Positions 29,783 through 36,715 of a DNA stretch of 64,000 nt are shown here, in pieces. The position numbers and the translations under genes are program-made. The stretch's first letter is position 1, and the number at the start of each line of letters is the position of its first letter. Under the pieces are notes generated by a model. The model saw nothing but the letters and a program-made list of their open reading frames with translations, did no database searches and was not told the DNA's origin. Origin of the DNA: Burkholderiales bacterium C2 (GTDB lineage Bacteria; Pseudomonadota; Gammaproteobacteria; Burkholderiales; Burkholderiaceae_C); NCBI GenBank assembly GCA_005503085.1, contig SCOI01000010.1, forward strand, positions 159,074-223,073. The letters are read 5' to 3'.

Positions 29783-29786
29783 GGTC

Positions 29787-30746
29787 TCACAGGGAGTAGA
29801 CCGCCGGCGGCGTGCGCCCGGCCAGCGCTGCCAGTAGATTGTCCGTGGCCAGCACGGCCATGCGGTGCCGGGTTTCGTGCGTGGCCGAGCCGATGTGGGG
29901 CAGCGGCGTGAGCTTGGGGTGGCTGCGCAGCGGCGAGTCCAGCGGCAGCGGCTCAGTGGCGAACACATCCAGGCCTGCGGCGCGCAGATGGCCGCTGTCC
30001 AGCGCCGTCAGCAGCGCGTCCTCCTGCACGATGGCGCCGCGCGCGCCGTTGACGAAGATCGCGCCTGGCCTCATCAGCGCGAACTCGCGCGCGCCGATCA
30101 GGCCGCGGGTGTCCTCGGACAGCGACAGGGTCAGCGCGATGATGTCGGAGCCGGCCAGCACCTCGTCGAGGCTGCCATGTTGAGCCTTGCCCTCAAGACC
30201 TGGCACCTGACCCAGATCCACGGGCCTGCGGCTGTAGTAGCGCACCGGCATGCCAAAGCCCAGCGCCGCGCGGCGCGCCAGGGCCTGGCCGATGCGGCCG
30301 AAGCCCAGGATGCCCAAGGTCTTGCCGTGCACGTCCCAGCCGAACAGGTTGTCACCGATATTCTTGTCCCAGCGGCCTTCGCGCACATGCTGGGCCAATT
30401 CCACCAGACGGCGGCTCGCGGCCATGATCAGCGCAAAGATCGTGTCGGCCGTGGTCTCGGTCAGCACGCCGGGTGTGTGGCAGAGCAGGATGCCGCGCGC
30501 CTTCAAGGCCGCCAGATCGTAGTTGTCGACGCCTACCGAGATGCTGGACACCACCTTGAGCCGGGGCGCCTGCGCGATGTCGATCTTGAAGCTGGAGCCG
30601 ATCAGGCCTTCGGCCTCGGCCAGCGCCGCGTCATAGGTGGCGCGCTGATCCGGCTTGCGCGGGTCGGCGACGGTGACCTCATGGACCGCCTGCAAGCGCG
30701 CCAGCTGGTCGACCGGCAACTCCCGGAAAACGAGGACTCGGCTCAC
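29787..30746 (-). CDS. kguD: 2-ketogluconate-6-phosphate reductase (D-2-hydroxyacid dehydrogenase family)
   Basis: A 319-residue NAD(P)H-dependent dehydrogenase. The Rossmann motif GFGRIGQALARR (about 150-161), followed by YYSRRP, favours NADPH. The catalytic Arg (NGARGAIV), Glu (FATEPLP) and His (LPHIGSATH) of the family are present. In isolation it could be glyoxylate/hydroxypyruvate reductase GhrB. As last gene of an operon with a sugar kinase, a KguE-like barrel and a PtxS-like repressor, KguD, which converts 2-keto-6-phosphogluconate to 6-phosphogluconate, fits best. GTG start at 30746 overlaps the kinase stop by four bases. Confidence 0.85.
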   Translation of the reverse strand: MSRVLVFRELPVDQLARLQAVHEVTVADPRKPDQRATYDAALAEAEGLIGSSFKIDIAQAPRLKVVSSISVGVDNYDLAALKARGILLCHTPGVLTETTADTIFALIMAASRRLVELAQHVREGRWDKNIGDNLFGWDVHGKTLGILGFGRIGQALARRAALGFGMPVRYYSRRPVDLGQVPGLEGKAQHGSLDEVLAGSDIIALTLSLSEDTRGLIGAREFALMRPGAIFVNGARGAIVQEDALLTALDSGHLRAAGLDVFATEPLPLDSPLRSHPKLTPLPHIGSATHETRHRMAVLATDNLLAALAGRTPPAVYSL

Positions 30747-31687
30747 AGGTCCGCCGCTTCGAGTTCGGCCTGGGTCGGCAAGCCCTCGGTATCACCCAGC
30801 ACCTGCACCGCACGCGCGCCGATCCAGCAGCCGCGCCTGACCGCCTCGGGCACGCTGCGACCGGCCAGCAAGGCGCTGATGACGCCGGCCGCAAAGCCGT
30901 CGCCGGCACCCACGGTGTCGACCACGGTCTCGACCGGGAAGCCGGCCACATGGCCGCTGCCCACGGTGTCGCTGTCGTAGTAGGCGCCGTCCGCGCCCAG
31001 CTTGACGATCACCAGCTTGGCGCCGAGGCCGCGGTAGAAGCGCGCGATCGCCACCGGATCATCCGAGCCCATCAGTATCTTGCCCTCCTCGATACCGGGC
31101 AGCACCCAATCGGCCTTGGCGGCCAAGGCATTGATGCCGGCGACCATGGCCTCGCGGCTGGACCACAGCGTGGGCCGCAGATTCGGATCGAAGGAGATCG
31201 TGCGGCCCGCCGCGCGCATCAGGGCCAGCGTGCGTTCGGCGGCGGCATAGGTGTTGGCATTCAGCGCCGAGAACACGCCGGTGGCATGCAGATGGCGGGC
31301 CGAGGTGAGCCAGGCGGTGTCGATATCGCCGGGGCCGATCAGGCTGGCGGCCGAGCCCTTGCGGTGATATTCGATCGGTGGGTCGCTGCCGTCGCTGACC
31401 CGGCCCTTGATCAGGAAGCCGGTACGCTGGGTCGGGTCGCAAACCACATGCGAGCAATCGATGCCCTCGGCCTGCATCGCCCCCAACAGATAGCGCGCCA
31501 TCGAGTCGGCGCCCAGGCGGCTGGCCCAGCCGACCCGCAGACCCAGCCGGGCCAGGCCGATCGCGACATTGGTTTCGGCACCGGCGGTGCGCTTGGAGAA
31601 GGTCTCGGCCAGTTCCAGCGGCCCCGGCCGGTCGGCGACCAGCATCATCATGGCCTCGCCGAAAGTGATCACATCCAGACTGCTCAT
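30743..31687 (-). CDS. kguK: 2-ketogluconate kinase (PfkB family)
   Basis: A 314-residue ribokinase-family sugar kinase from ATG 31687. N-terminal FGEAMMMLVADRPGPLE and the substrate loop RTAGAETNVAIGLARLG resemble KdgK/KguK, and the C-terminal DTVGAGDGFAAG carries the catalytic Asp and anion hole. Sequence alone does not separate 2-keto-3-deoxygluconate kinase from 2-ketogluconate kinase; the operon and its operator favour the latter. Start and stop both overlap neighbours by four bases, so expression is tightly coupled. Confidence 0.85.
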   Translation of the reverse strand: MSSLDVITFGEAMMMLVADRPGPLELAETFSKRTAGAETNVAIGLARLGLRVGWASRLGADSMARYLLGAMQAEGIDCSHVVCDPTQRTGFLIKGRVSDGSDPPIEYHRKGSAASLIGPGDIDTAWLTSARHLHATGVFSALNANTYAAAERTLALMRAAGRTISFDPNLRPTLWSSREAMVAGINALAAKADWVLPGIEEGKILMGSDDPVAIARFYRGLGAKLVIVKLGADGAYYDSDTVGSGHVAGFPVETVVDTVGAGDGFAAGVISALLAGRSVPEAVRRGCWIGARAVQVLGDTEGLPTQAELEAADL

Positions 31688-32436
31688 GCTTGTTGCTCTC
31701 TTGCGTCTTGCAGCAAGCCCAGCTCGCTGCGGGTGGTGGCCTGCAGGTCCGCGCCCTGCAGCGGATATTCGATCGCCCAGGGCAGCGCGCGCGGCAAGGC
31801 CCGCAACACGGCGCGCCAGGGCGCGGCCGAGTCGGCCATCGGCACGGCGATCCAGCGCGAGCGCTCGCGCTGTACGCCCTTGCAATGCACATAGCGCACG
31901 CGGGCGCCGAGCGCGGCGGCGGCCCGCTGCGGGCATTCGCCCAGCCAGTGCCAGTTGCCCATATCGAAGACCATGCCCAGATCCAGTCCCGCCGCGTCAG
32001 CGGCGGCGAAGAAGCGCTGCAGCGCGACGACGGTGCCGGCCGACGGCGTCTGGTCATTCTCGATCACCAGTTCGATATCGCTGTGCGCCAGACGCTCGCG
32101 CAAGGCCGGCAGTTCGTCGGCAACCGAGAAGCCGCCGATGGCCATCTTCAGCCGGGCGGCGCCGAGTTGATGTGCCGTGGCCAGGCCCTGCTCCAGCGCC
32201 GCCAGATCGAGCCGACCCTCATCGGTCCACAGCCCGGTCGGACTAGAGAACACCTTGACCATGCCGGTCGCGGCCAGCGCCGGCAGCTCGGTCTCGCTGG
32301 CCAGCAACTCGCCACGCACCTCGACGCCATCGGCACCGGCCGCCTGGGCCAGCCGCGTGTAATGCAGCTGGCCGTGCTGGAGCACCTCGCTGGCGCCAAA
32401 GGACGACAGCGAGATCAATGTCGGTGCTGCAGTCAT
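31684..32436 (-). CDS. kguE: KguE-like TIM-barrel sugar isomerase/epimerase
   Basis: A 250-residue protein of the xylose-isomerase-like TIM-barrel superfamily. LISLSSFGASEVL opens strand 1; ELVIENDQTPS and LGMVFDMGNWHWLGE contain the metal-binding Glu, Asp and His, and VHCKGV and IEYPLQG follow. This is the text style of KguE in Pseudomonas ketogluconate operons, whose exact reaction is not firmly established. It overlaps the ATPase gene by one base and the kinase by four. Confidence 0.8.
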   Translation of the reverse strand: MTAAPTLISLSSFGASEVLQHGQLHYTRLAQAAGADGVEVRGELLASETELPALAATGMVKVFSSPTGLWTDEGRLDLAALEQGLATAHQLGAARLKMAIGGFSVADELPALRERLAHSDIELVIENDQTPSAGTVVALQRFFAAADAAGLDLGMVFDMGNWHWLGECPQRAAAALGARVRYVHCKGVQRERSRWIAVPMADSAAPWRAVLRALPRALPWAIEYPLQGADLQATTRSELGLLQDAREQQA

Positions 32437-33185
32437 CAGTGTGCCGAGCTCAGGATCTGGCCGAGGAACTGCCGGGTCTTCTCATGCCTGGGCGCAGCGA
32501 AGAACTCGGCGGGCGGGGCCTGCTCGATGATCTTGCCATCGGCCATGAAGATCACCCGGTCCGCCACGCTGCGCGCAAAGCCCATCTCGTGCGTGACGCA
32601 CAGCATGGTCATGCCGTCCTCGGCCAAGGTGATCATCGTGTCCAGCACCTCCTTGACCATCTCAGGATCGAGCGCCGAGGTGGGCTCGTCGAACAGCATG
32701 ATCTTGGGCGTCATGCACAAGGCCCGCGCGATCGCGACGCGCTGCTGCTGGCCGCCGGACAGCTGGCTCGGGTACTTCAGCGCCTGCTCGGGGATGCGCA
32801 CGCGCTTCAGGTACTTCATCGCGATCTCCTCGGCCTCGGCCTGCGAGAGGCCACGCGAGCGCATCGGTGCCAGCGTGCAGTTCTGCAGCACCGTCATATG
32901 CGGAAACAGATTGAACTGCTGGAACACCATGCCCACTTCCTGGCGCACCGCTTCGACCTGCTTGCCGCCCGCCGTGAGCTCGATGCCGTCCACCGTGATG
33001 CGGCCCTGCTGCACCGCCTCCAGCCGGTTGATGCAGCGTATCAGCGTGGATTTGCCCGAGCCCGAGGGCCCGCAGACGACGATGCGCTCACCCGGCGCCA
33101 CGCTCAGATCAATGTCGGTCAAGACCTGGAACTGGCCGTACCACTTGTTGACGCCTTCGATGCGGATGATGGGCTCGGTGCTCAT
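32436..33185 (-). CDS. ABC transporter ATP-binding protein, polar amino acid (GlnQ) type
   Basis: A 249-residue ATPase from ATG 33185. Walker A GPSGSGKST (about 37-45), Q-loop VFQQFNLFPHMTV, signature LSGGQQQR, Walker B IMLFDEPTSALDPEMV and switch CVTHEMGFA are intact and of the HisP/GlnQ style. It powers the two permeases encoded upstream. It stands in a sugar-acid operon, so its cargo is probably an organic acid such as 2-ketogluconate rather than an amino acid; that is inference. It overlaps kguE by one base. Confidence 0.92.
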   Translation of the reverse strand: MSTEPIIRIEGVNKWYGQFQVLTDIDLSVAPGERIVVCGPSGSGKSTLIRCINRLEAVQQGRITVDGIELTAGGKQVEAVRQEVGMVFQQFNLFPHMTVLQNCTLAPMRSRGLSQAEAEEIAMKYLKRVRIPEQALKYPSQLSGGQQQRVAIARALCMTPKIMLFDEPTSALDPEMVKEVLDTMITLAEDGMTMLCVTHEMGFARSVADRVIFMADGKIIEQAPPAEFFAAPRHEKTRQFLGQILSSAH

Positions 33186-33202
33186 GAGGTGCTGCTCGCT
33201 GC

Positions 33203-33997
33203 TCAGTTGGCCGTCATCGCCGGGAAATCCGTACCCAGCCACTTCTTGTAGAGCGTGTTCAGCTCGCCGGCGCGGTGCTTGTCGATGAAGGCGTCGACGG
33301 TCTTCAGCAACTCCTCCTGGCCCGGCCGCATCGCGACGGCCATCTGCTGCTGACGCAGCACGAACTTGTTCTCGAACGCGGCACCGGCGCGCTGGGCGAT
33401 CTGGGCGGCCACCGTGGTGGAGCAGCCGATCGCATCGACCTGGCCCGACATCAGCGCCTGCATCGCCGAGGCGTCGTCGTCGAAGCGGCGGATCTCGGTG
33501 CCGGCCGGCGCGGCGGCGGTCAGCGAGATGTCCTGGGTGCTGGCGCGGGCCACGCCGATGCGGAAGTTCTTCAGATCGGCGGCCGACTTGATCGCGGCCT
33601 TGGTACTGCCGTAGACCACGATGGTGGCAGCCGCATAGGGCTTGGAGAACTGCACCTGCTTGGCGCGCTCCGGCGTCACCGCCAGCGAGGCCACCAGCAG
33701 ATCGACCTTGTTGGTCAGCAGGAAGGGAATGCGGTTCGGGCCGGTCACCGGCACGATATTGACCTTGACCCCGAGCTCCTTGGCCAGCAGCTTGGCGACA
33801 TCGGCGTCATAGCCGTCGGGCTGATTGGCGCTGTTGAGCGTGCCGTAGGGCGGAAAGTCCACCAGCATGCCCACGGTCAGCTCGCCCTTCTTCTTCACAT
33901 CGGCGACGCTCTGGGCCGAGGCCGACAGCGAGGCGCCCAGGCTCAGCACCGCAACAGCGGCCAGCAGGAGGCGGCGGGTTTGGATAGCTTTGTTCAT
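33203..33997 (-). CDS. Periplasmic solute-binding protein, family 3
   Basis: A 264-residue binding protein from ATG 33997, with GGAGA eight bases upstream. The signal peptide (LLLAAVAVLSLGASLSASAQS) is cut near residue 29. The mature part is a family-3 fold (ELTVGMLVDFPPYGTLN, GYDADVAKLLAKELGV, DLLVASLAVTPERAKQVQFS). The ligand Asp of classical amino-acid binders in the IGV...T region is replaced by IGVARASTQDISL. It would deliver the substrate to the GlnP-like permeases. The ligand is proposed to be a sugar acid from its operon. Confidence 0.9.
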   Translation of the reverse strand: MNKAIQTRRLLLAAVAVLSLGASLSASAQSVADVKKKGELTVGMLVDFPPYGTLNSANQPDGYDADVAKLLAKELGVKVNIVPVTGPNRIPFLLTNKVDLLVASLAVTPERAKQVQFSKPYAAATIVVYGSTKAAIKSAADLKNFRIGVARASTQDISLTAAAPAGTEIRRFDDDASAMQALMSGQVDAIGCSTTVAAQIAQRAGAAFENKFVLRQQQMAVAMRPGQEELLKTVDAFIDKHRAGELNTLYKKWLGTDFPAMTAN

Positions 33998-34032
33998 CGG
34001 TCTTGTCTCCAGGGGTGGGTCGAAAGAATCAA

Positions 34033-34686
34033 TCAGCGCGCCAGCGCTCGGGCCTGGCGGCGCTCCATGCGGGCCGCCAGCAGCGACAGCGGCCAGCACA
34101 GCGCGAAGTAGATGGCGGCCACGACGCTGAACACCAGCAGCGGCTGGAAGGTCGCGTTATTGATGATCTGGCCGGCGCGTGTGAGCTCGGTGAAGCCGAT
34201 GATGGCGGCCAGCGAGGTGCCCTTGATGATCTGCACCATATAGCCGACGGTGGGCGGCACCGCGATCTTGAAGGCCTGTGGCAGCACCACATCGCGCATG
34301 CGCGACACGTAGCTGAGGCTCAAGGCCTCGGCCGCCTCCCACTGCCCGCGCGGAATCGCCTGGATGCAGCCGCGCCAGATCTCGCCGAGAAAGGCGCTGC
34401 TGTTCAGTATCAGCGCGGCACCGGCCGCGACCCAGGGGTTGATGTCCAGGCCTATCACCGGCGCGCCGAAGAAGATCAGGAACAGCTGCAGCAGCAGCGG
34501 CGTGCCCTGGAAGATCTGGATGAAGAGGCCGGCGGCGCGCTGCGCCCAGCGGCTCTCGGCCGTGCGGCCCAGCGCCACCAACAGGCCGCCGACCGCGCCG
34601 CCGGCAAAGGCGATCAGCGACAGCGCGATGGTCCACTTCGCGGCTTCAAGAATGAAGAGGAACTCGGCAAATCCGAAGGTGCGCAT
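34033..34686 (-). CDS. ABC permease, polar amino acid type (first of two)
   Basis: A 217-residue membrane protein of the HisM/GlnP family with about five helices. The typical loop is RGCIQAIPRGQWEAAEALSLS near residues 125-145, and VLPQAFKIAVPPTVGYMVQIIKGTSLA forms the EAA contact with the ATPase. Some 22 bases separate it from the other permease gene and 35 from the binding protein, all in one orientation. Confidence 0.93.
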   Translation of the reverse strand: MRTFGFAEFLFILEAAKWTIALSLIAFAGGAVGGLLVALGRTAESRWAQRAAGLFIQIFQGTPLLLQLFLIFFGAPVIGLDINPWVAAGAALILNSSAFLGEIWRGCIQAIPRGQWEAAEALSLSYVSRMRDVVLPQAFKIAVPPTVGYMVQIIKGTSLAAIIGFTELTRAGQIINNATFQPLLVFSVVAAIYFALCWPLSLLAARMERRQARALAR

Positions 34687-34708
34687 GATGGGTGTCCGCC
34701 TTCGTCGC

Positions 34709-35380
34709 TCAGCGGCGGTCGGGGTAGTTGAGCGTGCGGCGGTAGATCAGCCGGAACAGCAGCGAGAAGCTCATCGCCAGCGCCAGATAGATCAGCGCGA
34801 CGACGATATAGATCTCGAAGCTGCGGAAGGTCTGTGACTGCAGGTTCGCGGCCACCGAGGTCAGGTCGTCGGCCGAGATCACCGAGACCACGCTGGAGCT
34901 GAGCATCAAGAGGATGAACTGGCTGGTCAGCGCCGGGTAGATGGCCTTCAGCGCCGGCTTCAGGATCACGAAACGGAAGATCTCATGGCGCTTCAGATTC
35001 AACGCCAGGCCGGCCTCGATCTGGCCCTTCGGGATCGCCTCGATGCCGGCGCGGATGATCTCGGTCGCATAGGCGCCGAGGTTGACGACCATGGCCGTCA
35101 GTGCCGCCGTGTGGGCGCTCCAGCGCAGGCCCAAGGCCGGCAGTGCGAAGAAGAAGAAAAACAGCTGGACCAGGAAGGGGGTGTTGCGGATCAGCTCGAT
35201 ATAGCTGTTGATTGCGAAGCGCAGCGGCGCCGGGCCGGCCGTCTTGCCCCAGGCACAGGCGATCGCAACAAGCAGACCCAGCACCATCGCCAGAAAGGAC
35301 AACTCGATGGTCGTCCAAGTGCCCTGCAAGAGCAGCGGCCAGGCGGCGAACACCGCACCGAACTGAAACTCGTAGTTCAC
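34709..35380 (-). CDS. ABC permease, polar amino acid type (second of two)
   Basis: A 223-residue permease from the GTG at 35380 (MNYEFQFGAVFAAWPLLLQG, the usual family start); an in-frame ATG at 35419 would add 13 unrelated residues and is the alternative. The loop RAGIEAIPKGQIEAGLALNL and VILKPALKAIYPALTSQFILL are diagnostic. It is the first gene of the ketogluconate-type operon and lies 71 bases from a perfect PtxS-type operator. Confidence 0.92.
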   Translation of the reverse strand: MNYEFQFGAVFAAWPLLLQGTWTTIELSFLAMVLGLLVAIACAWGKTAGPAPLRFAINSYIELIRNTPFLVQLFFFFFALPALGLRWSAHTAALTAMVVNLGAYATEIIRAGIEAIPKGQIEAGLALNLKRHEIFRFVILKPALKAIYPALTSQFILLMLSSSVVSVISADDLTSVAANLQSQTFRSFEIYIVVALIYLALAMSFSLLFRLIYRRTLNYPDRR

Positions 35381-35450
35381 GCTTGCTTGTCTCGCTTGTC
35401 GTTCTTGTCGGGGTGGCATGCCCGCTCGGCACCACCGTGAACGCAGTTTA

Positions 35451-35464
35451 TGAAACCGGTTTCA
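35451..35464. promoter_or_regulatory. PtxS-type operator upstream of the kgu operon
   Basis: The perfect 14-base palindrome TGAAACCGGTTTCA with the central CpG expected for LacI-family regulators. From memory it equals the sequence described for PtxS in Pseudomonas. It sits between the ptxS stop and the first permease gene, where it could block the operon promoter. Confidence 0.85.
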
Positions 35465-35474
35465 GACTGAATAC

Positions 35475-35488
35475 ACGGGTTTACCCGT
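35475..35488. repeat. Short palindrome beside the PtxS-type operator
   Basis: ACGGGT-TT-ACCCGT, a perfect six-base inverted repeat 10 bases from the operator on the ptxS side. It could be a second regulator's site or the remains of a terminator after ptxS; no T-run is present. Confidence 0.35.
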
Positions 35489-35506
35489 AAATTTCAGACG
35501 CTTCGC

Positions 35507-36571
35507 TCAAGCTCGTTGGGAGGAGCCGCGCACCACGAGCTGACCCGGCAGCAGGATCTGCCGGGGTGGCAGTGCCTGGCCTTCGAGCCGCTCCAGCAGG
35601 CAGCGCGCGGCGATATGGCCGAGGTCGTCGGTGGGCTGGGCGATCGCGCTCAGGCCCGGGCCCACATGGGGCGCCCAGGCGGTGTCATCGAAGCCGATGA
35701 ATCCGATATCGCTGCCAAAGCGCCAGCCCAGCCGGGCCAGCGCCGCAGACACCCGCAAGGTCACGACCGCATTGCTGGACAGCAGGGCCACAGGCTTCTT
35801 GCCGGCACGCTTGCGCAGCGCGCGCAAGGCCTGGTCGAGGTCCTCGCCCTGCGCCTCCCGGCTCTCGAAGGCGCTGCCGCCCAGCCCCTCGCTGCCCAGG
35901 CCGGCATGGGCAGCAATGAAGTTGTTGAAGGCCTGCAGCCGCTCCAGCCGCGAGCTGACGCCGGCACTGGGCTCGGAGACAAAGAGCAGCTCGCGCCAGC
36001 CCTGCTCCAGCAGATGCTGGGCCGCCAGCTGCACCGCACCGGCATTGTCCAGCGAGACGAAGTCCGACTGCATGCCGGCATGACGCCGATCCACCAGCAC
36101 CACCGGCTTGTGCAGACGCGCCGCAGCGGCCAGGGCCTGCGGGTCGCTGCCCAGCGTGTTCAGGATGAAGCCCTCGACCTGGTAGGAGGACAGCGCCTCG
36201 ATGGCCTCACGCTCGCGCGAGCCGTCATTGCCGAGATTGAACAGCATCACCAGATAGCCGGCCTGCTGGCAGGCGCGCTCGGCGCCGCGCAGCACCGCCA
36301 CCGAGAAGGGGTTGGTGACATCGGCGACCACCAGGCCGATCAGGCGCGAGCGCCCACGCTTGAGCGCCTGCGCCATCGGGCTGGGGCTGTAACCGAGCTG
36401 GGCGATGGCGGCCTCGACCTTGGCAGCGATGTCGCGGGTCAGCAGCTCGGCCTGGTTCAGAAAGCGCGAAACCGTGGCCTTGGAAACGCCGGCGGCGGCC
36501 GCCACATCGGCAATCGTGGCGCGGCTGCTGGGCGGCTGGGCGGCGGCCGGCTTGGCGGGACGGGACGGCAT
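35507..36571 (-). CDS. ptxS: LacI-family repressor, PtxS-like
   Basis: A 354-residue regulator. The DNA-binding helix-turn-helix is at residues about 18-45 (TIADVAAAAGVSKATVSRFL), followed by a hinge helix (PMAQALKRGRSRLIGLV) and a periplasmic-binding-protein-like effector domain (VVADVTNPFSVAV, GFIGFDDTAWAP). It precedes the kgu-type operon in the same orientation, and sites fitting a PtxS box flank it at 35451 and 36612. The expected effector is 2-ketogluconate, by analogy to Pseudomonas. The start ATG at 36571 follows a proline/alanine-rich extension of about 15 residues that may be unstructured. Confidence 0.88.
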   Translation of the reverse strand: MPSRPAKPAAAQPPSSRATIADVAAAAGVSKATVSRFLNQAELLTRDIAAKVEAAIAQLGYSPSPMAQALKRGRSRLIGLVVADVTNPFSVAVLRGAERACQQAGYLVMLFNLGNDGSREREAIEALSSYQVEGFILNTLGSDPQALAAAARLHKPVVLVDRRHAGMQSDFVSLDNAGAVQLAAQHLLEQGWRELLFVSEPSAGVSSRLERLQAFNNFIAAHAGLGSEGLGGSAFESREAQGEDLDQALRALRKRAGKKPVALLSSNAVVTLRVSAALARLGWRFGSDIGFIGFDDTAWAPHVGPGLSAIAQPTDDLGHIAARCLLERLEGQALPPRQILLPGQLVVRGSSQRA

Positions 36572-36611
36572 GGGCGATAGCAGGTGAGTAAGAGATGTTG
36601 AGAACAGCAGC

Positions 36612-36625
36612 TGAAACCAGTTTCA
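36612..36625. promoter_or_regulatory. Second PtxS-type operator, in the ptxS promoter region
   Basis: TGAAACCAGTTTCA differs from the perfect operator at 35451 by one central base. It lies 41 bases upstream of the ptxS ATG, fitting autoregulation, and 91 bases before the divergent Wzz-like gene. Confidence 0.75.
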
Positions 36626-36715
36626 GGCCATTGAACGAATAGTAGCCGCTGCGTGCGGCGCTTGGCTGCGGTGCTATGTCTATAGTCAACCCATCGACCA
36701 ACCGGAGGCCAGCCC

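Noticed and set aside
29787..30746. Glyoxylate/hydroxypyruvate reductase GhrB as the name for the dehydrogenase
   Set aside because: The family is the same, but the operon context fits KguD better. A biochemical test would be needed to exclude it fully.
30743..31687. 2-keto-3-deoxygluconate kinase (KdgK) as the name for the sugar kinase
   Set aside because: The sequence alone would allow it, but KguE-like and KguD-like neighbours, the PtxS-like repressor and its operator, and the lack of an aldolase or dehydratase favour 2-ketogluconate kinase.
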